From Paramecium pentaurelia (lineage: Eukaryota; Ciliophora; Oligohymenophorea; Peniculida; Parameciidae), in contig CAJJDO010000171.1 in NCBI GenBank assembly GCA_905183005.1, forward strand, positions 62,001 to 126,000: a stretch of DNA of 64,000 bases, given 5' to 3'. Shown piece by piece: positions 52,631-64,000 of the stretch. The stretch's first letter is position 1. Each line of letters begins with the position of its first letter. The position numbers and the translations under genes are program-made. The notes under the pieces were generated by a model, which was not told where the DNA came from, ran no database searches, and saw only the letters and a list, made by a program, of their open reading frames with translations.

Positions 52631-53535
52631 ATAGGCATAACATTTGATCCAAGCAATATCTAATAGTTGTTTGGACATTTTGGGTCAACAAGAAGGTATC
52701 TTCATTAAATAGAATTTTGAATTGTTTGAAGCAATCACAGGTATAAGATATATCAATTTTTAGGTTTTGAAACTCCAAATGTATATAAGGTTTATGCAGC
52801 AAATGATTAAGGGAAGAAGAAGAAGTAGAAAGCATTATTTAAATGCAAAGAGAAATCATCTACTTGTGCTCGTATTTGTCTTCCGTAAGTTCATTTTATT
52901 AATTTATCTATAGAGGTAATACAAGACCTTTTGAAATGAAAATCAACAATTATGGATGTAAAGACTTCTAGCCAGCCATGGCTAAAATGTTCTTAAAAGA
53001 TGAAAAGAGAGTAGTTTTTAGGTTTAAGAGAGAATATTAATGCACATGTTTGTGTTTTAATAGGTATTTTTGTTAAGTTATCTAAAAATAGACCTCGTCT
53101 TGAAGTTTTATATGTAGAAAATGATGAAAACAAAAAACTAGGAACTATAGTTAATCCTTGGTATTTTTGCAATATTGGTTGTCATATTCTAGATATTAAT
53201 GATAACTTAAAATATGTTGTAGAAGCAAGTTGTTGTTAAACTTATTTTTGGTGTAGATGTCCATGTAATTCTTGTAATAAAGTTGAATTCTTAATTAAAG
53301 TACCAAACGGAGAGGTTATCTTTATATATTAAATAATTAGGTTGTAGCTCATTTAGTGAAAAAAGGAAAAGACTGTTGTAAAAACATGGTTGGTGACGCA
53401 GACAATTTTAGTTTGATTTTTCCTAAAGGAGCTTCAAAGGAAGATAAAGCTTTATTATTGGCTGTCACACTTATGATGGATTACATGTACTTTGAAGATA
53501 AAGGAGGTGCTTAAGCTTCTATTGGTCCAGCATGA
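52623..53535 (+). CDS. PLSCR: Phospholipid scramblase
   Basis: 268 residues after removing introns at 52741-52763, 52885-52913, 53064-53091 and 53315-53340. Scramblases move phospholipids between bilayer leaflets in a calcium-dependent way. Family blocks: ELFEAITGFETPNVYKVYAA, FKCKEKSSTCARICLPRGNT, RPFEMKI, CTCLCFNRPRLEV, NPWYFCNIGCHILD, FLIKVPNGE, GDADNFSLIFPKGASKEDKA and a C-terminal hydrophobic helix (LLLAVTLMMDYMYFEDKGGA). The cysteine-rich segment (CCQTYFWCRCPCNSC) fits the palmitoylated Cys cluster of animal scramblases. The chosen ATG lies inside the last codons of the upstream gene; an in-frame ATG at 52599 is an alternative, as is fusion through a 19-nt intron beginning GTAAGTAG near 52570. 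Confidence 0.88.
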
Positions 53536-53602
53536 GATTATACAATAATATTTCATGTTATGATAATAAAAAGAAATCAAATTATATTAATTATATTAAC
53601 AG

Positions 53603-55028
53603 ATGAGTAGTTAATTTGAAGCTGATGATTAAATGTTATATGCAGATGATTCTTAATTTATTGAATAAATAACTTAGAAACTATCAAAGATTAGAAATAA
53701 TCTAGGAATAGACATTTATGACTAAGAAAATCTGAAAACTCCATAATCTGAGTAATCTGATAGAAATAATGAGCATAATACTTTTGGAAGAGAAAAGAAA
53801 ACAACAGAATCTAAAAATAATTTATAAGATGTTTAGGAACTTAATTTTATTACAAGCTCAAAGCATAAGAATAATAATAATAATAACAATAATAATGATT
53901 ATTAATATTCAGGTTAAAGTGGCAAAGAAGAATAACCATATTAGATATCATAATCAGGAACTAAGGATGATATATTACCATAATAAATTAGTTTTTTGTA
54001 AAATAAATTAGAAGCTCTAAAATAAATTTGTAATATTTTGGTTTTTATTTTAGATCCGACATAAGGTTAAGATTAAGCTAGTTTTCTTGAGAGAGAGAAT
54101 GTCTATTTAAAAATAGAATTGGAATTAAAATCAAAATAGGAGAGATTCTTAAGATAATAATTAACAACATTAACAGAAGAATATAATTTGAAATAATAAT
54201 AATTACAATAAAGTGTTTAAGATTTAAAATAACAACATGAAGAATTTGTATAGGCTACAGATTTAACTTAAGATATTAAATAATATATTCTATCATTAGA
54301 ATCAGATTTGCATTTGACTAAAGGGGAATTAGATTTATTTACATAAAGATTAGCTAAAGAATAATCAGAAAAAGAAATACTCTAGAATTAAAATAATAAT
54401 ATTCATAATAAAGCTAAAGAAGAATTCTAAAAACTTTATGAAAAAGCATTTAAAGAGTTATAATTTATGTGTTAAGCTTTGAGTTCAGAATTACTTACTG
54501 AATAAATTGATAAAAAAGTAAATAGAATTTCTTAATAAACTAATTTATCTAAAATGTATCAAGATCTCATTGATGAAAAAATGATTTTGGTATCTGTTTA
54601 CATTATTTTAGGAAACTAAAATTGACAACCTTGAAAATCAATTAGAATCATATTAAAATAAACAATTTAGTATTAGTTATGCTCCATCAATCAAATCTAT
54701 ATATGAGAAAAGATTACATGTTATGAAACAAGGTTTATTGCATTGGAAAACTAGAACATAATAAATTGAATAAATTGTACTTTAATGGATTCAAAAATTG
54801 AAATAAGAAAATTAATAGTTAAAAACATCACTTATAAAGAAATAAAATAAAATGTTTGTTGTATTTGAAAATTTATTAAGAGAAATCTATTAATAATTTG
54901 AATAAGATAAATTTATTTAAATGGAAGAGATTAAAAAATTATAAGAATAAAAAGTAGATGATCAAATAAAAATTACAAAACTTAGATCAACAATTCAATA
55001 ATAATAAAATAAAACTAAAAAAAGATGA
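53603..55028 (+). CDS. Coiled-coil protein of unknown function
   Basis: 459 residues after removing introns at 54030-54053 (24 nt) and 54590-54611 (22 nt). The first 140 residues are acidic and Asn/Gln-rich. From ~150 to the end the sequence is an almost continuous coiled coil with heptad-like leucines (SFLERENVYLKIELELKSKQ, LTEQIDKKVNRISQQTNLSK, ETKIDNLENQLESYQNKQFS), and ends in a very basic tail (NKTKKR). No other domain. It could be a cytoskeletal or basal-body component, by composition only. Begins 67 nt after the scramblase stop and converges on the TRIM-like gene with 73 nt between stops. Confidence 0.75.
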
Positions 55029-55101
55029 TAATAATTATAATTCAATTTACTCTTAAAAAAAATATTATATAAATATAATAGATTATCAAATTAAAACTAA
55101 G

Positions 55102-57002
55102 TCATATGGCTATGATCAATCCGTATTTCTTTATTTCATCTACTTTTCTCTTTACTCTTGATAAATTTATGATATTTTGATTTAGATATATCTAATTTAA
55201 AGATTAATGCTGCATAGTTTTAGAGTATTTTTTACCTAAAATAATATATTTTTTATATTTATTTTACATAAATCAAGAATAGTATCTATAACTTTATCAG
55301 TTAGCATGTTACTTGATAAATTTATAGTTTATATTTAATTATTCTCCTAATCATTTTCATTTTATTTCTCTATCAATTCAGTCAATAATTATTAAGCTGC
55401 TCCATCTTATATTTTATTTTTTGCCAATTTTAATACTCTTAAATTTTTTGTTTTTTTTATAATAGTAATTAAAGATAACAATCCTTCATCTCCTAATTCT
55501 GCTTAACTAAAATCACATTAATCTAAATTATCTCCTTTTAGTTTAACAATCAAAGGTTAAAATTTTTCATTAATTTTCTTTTATTTCATTGATCTTCTAA
55601 TTGGTGAAGGAGATACTGTTCTTCTAGTAGCTAATGTAGTTGCTGAAGGTGATTTCTTTAAATTATTTAAGTATTAATCATCTAATTCTTATGATGTCAA
55701 AGGTTGATCTGTTCTTTAATGATTAGAATAAGATAATTATTAATATGGTTAATTTAATTATTATTACTATTATTGAACATATAGAAATTATTATTATTAT
55801 TGTTATTATTATTATTATAATTAAAATTATTAATTTAATTATTATTTATATTATTAATTTTCTTAATATTATTTGATCCATAATTCCATTTAATTTTAAT
55901 TTAAGGGATCTTAAATTATAGAACTATTAATATCTTTAAGTAATGAACATTCAGTTATTGATTCAAGTCTTGATAATGAATTTTCTAATCTGAATTGAGG
56001 ATCTTTTTAATAAACAATTAAATGAGTATTAATAAATTATTCTAAATCACTTTTAATTTCTAAATGTATTTCTCTATAAGATGGTTCATCTATTTTTAGT
56101 AATATTTATTATTTAGTAGTTTCTAATTCCTTTAAATATTATGCACCAATTAACATCAATTCATTAGTTGAAGATATTGATATTAATTCAAATGGAATAG
56201 AATTAGATTTTTATTATTCTTCATAATAATGTATTCTATCTTTACTAGTCATTCTCCATAATTCTACTTTTCTTTAAACATCAATAAAAGCTTCTGTTAT
56301 ATATTTATTATAAAGTTCTTAAGAATGTATTATTTTCTCTTTGCATTCTGATATTATTTTATTTCTTTTGTTATCTAATATTTATGTTAATTCATCAAAA
56401 AATTAATTGACTTACTTGATCTAAATATCCAAATTAGATTAAAAATGTAATTCAATTTTATTAAAATATTAAGACATTTCAAATGTTTCATTTGCTGCTT
56501 TATCTAGTCTTTCTGACATATCTTTTAATTCATCAATTCTTCTAATAATCTTTTTTAATGCATCTTCTAAATTAACAACTTTATGATCTGCATGATCTCC
56601 AAATAATGCACATTTTGCACAAATTCTTACACGATGATCAACACAAACAACATCCATTTTTTCACCATGTTTCTTACATCTATCAGAATCTTATTCAATT
56701 TCTGTTTACTTTGGAGAATTGTTCATTACGATTTTTCTGTTTGTTGGTCTATTTTTTATTATCTATAACAAAGCAAAGTTTTTAGGGAATTCATTCATTT
56801 AATTTCTTGTTACTTGTACACTGCAATAATAATTCAAATATATTTACCCATCTTCTTTACATACAAATTAATTTCCATTTTTTAATTTTACAGTTAGGCA
56901 TTCAGCACAAACACTGTGACCACAATCAGGTAATAGGAATGGCTCCCTTTGAATGGAGAAATATTCCTTGCAAAATTAACAAGCGAATAATTCAGAATTC
57001 AT
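55102..57002 (-). CDS. TRIM-like RING/B-box/coiled-coil protein with C-terminal LRR
   Basis: 615 residues after removing introns at 56821-56847 (27 nt) and 55210-55235 (26 nt). N-terminal RING finger (CQFCKEYF, DCGHSVCAEC), then a B-box near residues 100-145 (CKKHGEKMDVVCVDHRVRIC, followed by CALFGDHADHK), then a long coiled coil. This order defines tripartite-motif E3 ligases. A polyglutamine-rich segment encoded by TAA/TAG/CAA codons lies at roughly 55740-55840. The C-terminal ~120 residues look like ribonuclease-inhibitor-type leucine-rich repeats (DQCDFSQAELGDEGLLSLIT, LRVLKLAKNKIQDGAAQQLL, TINLSSNMLTDKVIDTILDL). LRRs would bind the substrate. Catalytic Cys/His ligands are intact in RING and B-box. 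Confidence 0.85.
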
Positions 57003-57757
57003 TATAGATTAATTTAATATGAGAAATTAATTATTCAATCTCATTACTATTTTCATTATTGAAAATAGTTAAATATTAACAATTATTCTTTAAATCAAAA
57101 AAATCACTAATCATTTACTCTTTATTATTCATTATTACAATTACATCATTATTCCTTATTACTCATTTTAAACATACTATTAAAACCAAATTGTAGAATT
57201 AAATAATTTACAATTATTAAATCATTTTTCATTAATCCTATTGTCGATTATACAAATTTGTTATTTTTATCAATATCTTTATATCCAGTATTAAACTCCA
57301 TAATTTATTTTACTATTCATAATAAAATTATTCTTTAATTTTCTTTCTTATCTACTTCAATTTTTGAAAAACTTTATTTTTTATAAAATTTCATTTACAA
57401 TAATTATAATCATTATATTCGTGTATTTTATTTACTATTTAACTAAATCATTAAGGTAAGATAGAATTAACTAATAATTTTTTCAAAAGGATATGCCTTT
57501 TTAAACATTCTATGAATTACCATAATTATGATTCTGTAATAATAGTTCAATCAAAATATTGATTCAATTATTATTGAGGCTTAATCATTATATTTGATTA
57601 TTAATTCATTCTAACAATTGATTTAAATTCTGTAAAAATTAATTATTAATTTTTGATATTAATCAATTTTCAGAAGTTAAAAGATTTAATTGATTAACAG
57701 TAAATATAAATACGTCACATTAATTGAAAAAAAGCGTTAATATTTTACATTAAATAA
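57003..57757. promoter_or_regulatory. Divergent intergenic region, no gene seen
   Basis: About 755 nt of very AT-rich DNA between the TRIM-like gene (minus) and a small plus-strand open frame. No supported gene or RNA. Expected to hold the TRIM-like gene's promoter. Confidence 0.45.
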
Positions 57758-57937
57758 ATGAAAACTAAGCTTTTATTGATTATCTTATTATCAATAATAG
57801 TTATTCCAATTGAAAGTAAGAGATAATGTAGATCAATTTCAGAATATGCTACTGGAATTTGCTGTGCCTTTACTATGATAAGATTAATATCTAGTGATTC
57901 AAATATAGTTTATTAGACATGCAGAAACTAGGATATT
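57758..57937 (+). CDS. Candidate small secreted peptide
   Basis: An open frame starting MKTKLLLIILLSIIVIPIES, a textbook signal peptide, followed by KRQCRSISEYATGICCAFTM with three cysteines. The 3' end is uncertain: with an intron at 57895-57917 (GTGATT...TTAG, 23 nt) the product is ~51 residues and stops at TGA 57935-57937; without it the frame runs on into the 3' end of the SHMT gene on the other strand. No family is recognised. It converges on SHMT. Confidence 0.35.
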
Positions 57938-58143
57938 GAATTTAAATTTATATATATTCTCATTTTTTTCACAATAAAATTTAGATATTATTAATCTTAA
58001 TAATTTTATTATATATCTGAAACAATATAAGTTTAGGTTAAGTAGTAAATTAATTATATTTAAGAGAATTCAAAAAAATTAATTATTTTATTTATTAAAA
58101 TTTTAATACTATATACTTATACATATATCTATAATATAAAATA

Positions 58144-59568
58144 TCACATCCAAGGAATTGGCAACTCATTAGCCAATTCAATAACTTTTTATTTTAGAGG
58201 CATCCATTTATCCTAATTTTCTGTTGCCCATTATTTTATGTCAACTGTAACAGTCTAAACCAATTCGACTGATTATTTTATGATTTCAGCTATTCTTGTG
58301 AAATGTTCTTTAGTAGCTTATCTAACTGACAATGGTATTGATCTATTTATTAATAATATAAAATACCCTATTCTTAATGCTCTTTGATATGGAACTGTAT
58401 CAAAAGGAACAAAGTTTTTATTACATTATATATTAATTAAACTTAAGATATATTCCATTTTAACAGCATCAACATTTAAATTTCTTAAGTCTAATAAAAT
58501 TAAGTGATTTTCAGTTCCTCCTGCAATCAAACCAAATCCTAATCTCTAAAATTCTGCTGCAAAATGTTTATTATTATCTAAAACTTACTACTATAGTTAT
58601 TTAAATGATGGAGATTAAGCTTCTTTTAATGCCACAGCAATAGCAGTAATTGTATGAAAATGTGCTCCAGCTACTAATCCTGGGGCAACAGATTCATCTA
58701 TTCTATTTTTATATTATAATTTATAATAAATTAAACTGCCTCTAGGTCCTCGTAAACTATCTTAAAAAAAAAGGAATTATACGATTTATGAGTAGTAGTC
58801 ATTACAACATCTGCAAAAGGGAATGGAGATGGAATAACTCCTGCAGACATTAAACCACTTACATGAGCTATATCTGCTAATAAAATAGCTCCAACTTAAT
58901 CACAAATATTTCTAAATCTTTCATAATTGATTAATTTGCTATATGCTGAACAACCAGCAACAATTAATTTTGGTTTAAATGATTTAGCTAATAATTCAAT
59001 TTTATCATAATCAATTTCTTATGTTTTCTAAAAGATTAAATCACACTATTTACTTCATTAAGTTAATAAAATAAGACTTCAAATATTTTACTAACAGCAG
59101 ATAATTTCTTTTCTCCTACCTAATAACCATGAGAAAAGTGTCCACCTTATTAAAATTCCATACTCATTATTCTATCCTTTGGTTCCAATAAACCTAAAAA
59201 TATAGCTAAATTAGCAGTAGATCCACTTCCCATCTATACATTAACTCCCCATTATTAAGAATCTAATTAAAATGCTGCCAATGCTCTATCTTGACATAGT
59301 TTTTCCATATCATCATAATTTTCTACTTGAGGTGCATATTTGCTTCCTTAAGGACCTATTGTAATAAAATATATTAAATATTACCTGGAGCATATCTAGA
59401 ACTAAATACACATGATAATGCTTCAGCTACTGCTCTAGATGTATAATTTTCACTAGGAATTAAATTTATACTATTTTATTGTAAATCCTTTTCTTTCTCA
59501 ATTAATTAATAAACTTCTTAATCTTATTACTAGATTGTTTGTTTAGAATCTGAGTGTAAATTAATCAT
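58144..59568 (-). CDS. SHMT: Serine hydroxymethyltransferase
   Basis: 439 residues after removing introns at 59356-59384, 59028-59053, 58757-58782 and 58343-58366 (24-29 nt). The enzyme uses PLP to interconvert serine and glycine while loading tetrahydrofolate with a one-carbon unit. Clear blocks: NLIPSENYTS, SSRYAPG, WGVNVQMGSGSTANLAIFLG, GGHFSHGYQ, ILLADIAHVSGLM, and the PLP-lysine site TTTHKSLRGPRGS, which is interrupted by the 26-nt intron at 58757-58782 and joins correctly after splicing. Length is slightly shorter than typical cytosolic SHMT. No targeting peptide is evident, so it is probably cytosolic. One step (NVQMGSGS rather than NVQPLSGS) departs from the usual family wording. Confidence 0.95.
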
Positions 59569-59801
59569 TATTTATTTTTGATTAAATTAATTTATATCAC
59601 ATATATTTATTATGTCTTTATAAAATATTATGTCTCTTAATTTATAAGATTCTTAAATCCAATAATTGAGCATTTAAAAGAAGATATTCATTCATTTATA
59701 TAGACAATATACATGTATATAACTAAAATAATAAACAAATTGATTATCTTATAAATAAGAAAATATATTAAATCCTTAAAATTAAATTTAATGTATAATG
59801 A

Positions 59802-61365
59802 TCAGAATGAACACCTCCAAATGGTGAGACAACTTGATTTTTTAGTCCATGTTGCTAATATTGCCCCTTCATTATTTAAAGTACCTTATATATAGGTATC
59901 ATTAAATTAATCTACATGGGCTTAATAATACTTTAATTAATTCGTATTATCACTTATTTTAATAAAGTTTAAAACTTAACCTGCTTACTTCATGATAAAG
60001 CCTTTATTAAAATTGTAAATAATAGGTTATCTTGAATCCCCTTGACTTATATTTTTTATGTAACTCTATTTCAATTCTTAAGTAAGTGAATATTCTCCAG
60101 TTTCCTTGTTTAAAATATAGAATTCAAGTATTTAAGAAATACTTGGTTAGAACACAAATTTATTATTACTGATATAACAGAGTTTGCTTCCAATTTAATT
60201 TGCTTAGATCATTTATTTGACCATCCAATTATTAAGTTCCTTTTATTCAATAACTAATATAAAATTAGAAAATCCACATGATATTACTTAATTTCCTTCT
60301 GGATTAATTGATAAATCATAAACTGCCCCATTTAATTCGTTTATTGTCTAAAAACATTACCATGAAGAATTAGATGATTATGACCAAAATTTTATAGTTT
60401 TATCTATGCTTCCAGAAATAATCACTGTATTTAAAGGATTTATTTTGCAACAGAGAACTCCATCCATATGTCCTTTTAATTTTTAAAGATATTTTGGTCT
60501 TTAAAGAAGATTCAATGATTCTAATCTTAAGAATGAATCATGAGAAGTTGATAAAAATAAAGATTCATTTTCAAAAATATTTAAAGAAGTAACGTTTCTT
60601 AAAATATGTGAAATAGTTTATATTTATTTTACTTCTCCTCTACTAAAATTAAATACTTTTATTAATGAACCCAAACTCATCAATAAAAGAGAGTTATTTT
60701 TATTAAATGTCATTGCAAAAGATACAGTAGCCTCCTAAAGTTTCATACCACTAATACGTTCCAAATTTAAATTCCATTCTTTTTTAGAATAGTCATCAAT
60801 ATCTCTTAAATAACTTTTAATATCTGTATATGCACATATTACTTATAATTAATTCAACTAAGATTATACACTATTGACATAAAAAGTATTAAGATCTTTG
60901 ATCTATGCTTAATATTAAGGATCATAATTTGTTATTTTAGGATCCTTTTGATTTTCTATAAACTTTTCAATTTCTTATAAGAAACTATATTGTGCTTCTA
61001 TAGTTTTTTGATTTTCTAAACTTTAAATCCATTCAAAAGTTATATTGAAGAATTGATCAATTTTTTCCATAAAATTTTATTTTATAGTTTGAAGGCATTG
61101 TTAAATTGATTCAATAATATTTTTTTACTTTTATACATAAGTTACAAATGTAGCAAGCTTATTTCTTTATTAATTGTCTAAGTATATTTTAAAATCATTA
61201 ATTTTCATTTTTAAAACATATTAATTTTTTTCTGTATAACATTATTCACATATTAGTCTTTCTTCTTAAGGGCATTAATAATCCAAGATTAAGTGAGTGA
61301 CTGGAGAATACCTCATGCACATACATTTAAAGTCTTCCAAATTTTCTATCATTTAGGGTTTAATC
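59802..61365 (-). CDS. WD40-repeat protein with N-terminal zinc motif and coiled coil
   Basis: About 513 residues with one 22-nt intron at 61301-61322. The first 50 residues carry a possible B-box-like cluster (THLILDYQCPQEERLICEQC), then a helical segment to ~residue 180, then WD40-like blades; the clearest are LKGHMDGVLCCKINPLNTVI with SGSIDKTIKFW, and LNGAVYDLSINPEGNQVIS. The last blade ends LTIWRCSF. Function unknown; the combination of a zinc/B-box module, coiled coil and propeller is common in ciliates. Start codon uncertain: ATGs at 61365, 61350 and 61316 are all possible, the last without the intron. Confidence 0.75.
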
Positions 61366-61916
61366 ATTTAAATCTTTTATTATTTAGATAATATTATTGT
61401 ACTTTTTAATATATATATATAATAAATAATACAAAATAAAATCAAAACTACTAAATCCATTTAATATAATTATTATTATAAAAAATAATACTTTCTAATA
61501 ATCAAATTAGAATCAAAGAAAATTAATATTAAATACTTAATTCATCATTCAAAGAATAAAAATAGTAAAAACTATATATGTTTTAGTAAAGCAATAATTG
61601 ATATACAAAAAATATATGAAATCAATTATTAATCATTTTAATCTAATATTTCATTTTATAATTACTATCTCAAAAATAGGAAAACATATATAATATATAT
61701 ATTGTGATTAGTAAATATTGATTATCACATAAGTGAAAATAAATACTCATATATATTTTAATCATAATATATAATTGTATTATTTATTATCCATTTTAAA
61801 TGTAAAAATCTTATTTAACAGATTTTTAGATTAAAATTAACTAATCCTTTATTAAATAATTATCATTACAAAATAAAAAATATATATATGATTACAAAAT
61901 ATGATTTATCAATATT
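61366..61916. other. Intergenic, no gene seen
   Basis: About 550 nt, very AT-rich, between two minus-strand genes. Includes short TA-rich runs (near 61411-61425 and 61690-61700). Nothing coding. Confidence 0.5.
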
Positions 61917-64000
61917 TCATACATTTTAAACTATAACACGATGTTTTATTTCTACTAAAATCAAATGAGAATTTTTTCGAATTTATTTGAATTTTTCTTT
62001 TCCTTACTAGTATTTCTTATAAAAAGAACAAATCCTTTCTTATATAATCATTATCAATTGCACAATGAGACCAATAGAGAGAATACTTATGTGAAACCAA
62101 CCAAATTTAATTTTTAACTCTTAATTGATATGCATTTCATAATCATTTACATATACAAGTGATGTTAATGTAAACAATATTATGGATCCTTCAACAATAA
62201 ATTATACTAAAAAGTTTTACATTTCAAAAACTTTGCGATAATTATAAACAATTTTGAGACACAAAATACAAATGAATGTAATTAGCATAATCTATAAAAT
62301 CTCTTATTTTTATAAGAATACTAAGATCATAAGAAAACATGTTTATCTTAACAAATTTAAAATTTCATATCTTTTTACTAATAAAATCTTTTGTCTTCCA
62401 TTTTAAATTGAAGTCTCTCTATTACAAGCAGAAATTATAATTAAAAAATAAGCTGTAAGGATGCATATACTTAATACAATTGAAATACTATCTCTTACAT
62501 TAATAGAATCTATTGATTGAAGATATAAAAAAGTTTTAAAGAGCAAATCCCATCCATTAATTAATAATAATTTTTTGACACCATTAAAAGTGGCAAATTA
62601 TTCTATGCTTAAGAGTGATTTTGCTAATTTGTATAATCCATTAGATATTTTTGCAACATATTAATTTTTAATACATTTAGAGAAAATAGACATTTTTTTA
62701 ACAAATGAATTTGTAAATATGTGATAATAAAAAACTCTTTTCAACAAACTAATAATTGATATTAAAAGTAAACAAATTACACATTGAAACATCTACCACT
62801 ATATATTTTCAAGGAGATCAGCATTAAGTTTATAGTAATTGAATTTTTCATAAGAAGATTTAAAATTAGATTCTACTTAGAAAAAAGAAAAAAAGTTTTA
62901 GATACTAAAATAAGCCATTAAAGTTTAACTCTATAACAAATCACCTAATTCAAAATATATCAAAAGGTTTTTTGGAAACTCTAGATTCAAGTACCTTAAA
63001 TATTGTTGATACTGCAATATGTTGATAATTTATAAAAATAATTCAGATAAACCAAACAAAAGGGATACTATTGCAATACCTAATACAGTATATATAATCG
63101 ATTTATTGACTTGTTACAATTTAATAGAATAGGCAGTTTAGACTTCATCTAAATAATTGGGTTTATTTAAGGTAATGTAATGATCATTAGGAGTTACTTA
63201 CCCCCCATATTAATTAACAATTTATTAATTTAATTTGATCTATAGTATTGGTTTGAATTCAAGTAATGTAAATATTTAAATAGCTATAACATAGTCTGGA
63301 TTTGAAATTTATGGACCTGCTTCTTAAATAATAGATATATTTAATTGTTATTTATCATTTGTAACATTTATAACATTTATTTCTATTGTACCACTAAGCA
63401 CCATTTCAGATGTAGTCATAACTTATTCATTAAATTAAATCCTTACATATTATATATCTGATGTATAATTTAAAAATGTAAGTATTAATTTTGGATTTAC
63501 ATTAAAAGTACATTAACTAAGAATATCTATTGAATACTCTGAACATACCCAATTGAATTCAACCATAAAATTATAACAACCATCATTCGGTAAATCATTT
63601 CCATCATAACACATAACTATATCATTTTCCTCAAATAAAATTGTAATTTCTTAACATTAACCAGTTTTTATAAGTTCATATTATTGATCACAAATAAGAC
63701 ATTAACCTTAATAACAATCAAAACAATTCAAAGGACATTAGTATTAACAATTGTGACAGCCATCATATTCAATATTATTACTATCATCACACTCTTCTTA
63801 TAAAGTGACATATTAATCACCACAAATTGAAACACATTCATTTTCAATTAATCTATATCCTTATTCACATTAATCATCATTACATTTTCCTTCTTAACAG
63901 TTGATGCAACCTTCAAAACATTAGAATTTGCATTCAAAGCATCCATCAAATGGTATTAAATTACCATCATCACAATCTTCAAAATCAATAATTACAATCT
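61917..64000 (-). CDS. Cysteine-rich multi-pass membrane protein (5' end off window)
   Basis: At least 694 residues, intronless over the visible part; the N-terminus lies beyond the right edge. The first ~120 visible residues are furin-like/EGF-like cysteine-rich repeats (CFECKFQCFEGCINCQEGKC, CHNCQYQCPLNCFDCYQGQC). A beta-rich extracellular domain follows, then at least six hydrophobic helices (IIYTVLGIAIVSLLFGL; CVICLLLISIISLL; IVLSICILTAYFLIIIS; ILLSIGLIVQ-type) and a short basic tail. Ciliates have many large surface proteins with this layout, often described as growth-factor-receptor-like cysteine-rich membrane proteins. Function unknown. Confidence 0.8.

Noticed and set aside
52430..52835. 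Two overlapping open frames on opposite strands
   Set aside because: The plus frame is part of the two-TM gene and the minus frame is its shadow over the scramblase start; scramblase motifs settle the strand.

Overview
The window is macronuclear-type DNA from a ciliate, most likely Paramecium or a close relative. Three things point there. Conserved proteins can only be read if TAA and TAG code for glutamine and TGA is the sole stop. About 38 introns of mostly 22-32 nt, nearly all GTA...TAG or GT...AG, interrupt the genes. The DNA is very AT-rich. The genus is inferred; the code and the introns are read directly. Under the standard code almost every gene here falls apart, so coordinates below come from translating with TGA as the only stop, splicing the small introns, and checking that spliced lengths divide by three.

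Layout. 1-5385: three minus-strand genes for cysteine/histidine-rich (RING-like) proteins. 5475-6430: an SLC35-type nucleotide-sugar transporter, divergent from a protein kinase (7037-8576). 8889-12169: two tandem paralogous membrane proteins. 12330-15098: an OSCA/TMEM63 channel. 15200-16741: splicing factor PRPF4, divergent from a small coiled-coil gene that overlaps the splicing factor AAR2 (17194-18626). 18648-19192: an EF-hand protein. 19817-37636: one giant, apparently intronless minus-strand gene of 5,939 codons plus stop, with a midasin-like layout (six AAA+ modules, long linker, 24-residue Q/T/N-rich repeats, C-terminal VWA-like domain). 38799-42812: three proteins of unknown function around alpha-tubulin acetyltransferase ATAT1. 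43180-44007: proteasome subunit PSMA3, divergent from a 789-aa unknown. 46824-53535: a tightly packed plus-strand run of oxysterol-binding-related protein, lipin, a two-TM protein and phospholipid scramblase. 53603-57002: a coiled-coil protein converging on a TRIM-like protein with C-terminal LRR. 57758-61365: a small secreted peptide candidate, serine hydroxymethyltransferase and a WD40 protein. 61917-64000: a partial cysteine-rich multi-pass membrane protein.

Possible functional groupings are PRPF4 with AAR2 (both assemble the U4/U6.U5 tri-snRNP) on opposite sides of one intergenic region, and the ORP-lipin-TM-scramblase run, where three of four products act on membrane lipids and the genes are 22 nt apart or overlap. 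Several same-strand gene pairs are separated by 28 nt or less, or overlap as ATGA, which is the most unusual feature of organisation here. The giant AAA/VWA protein with its homogenised repeat array is the most unusual single gene.
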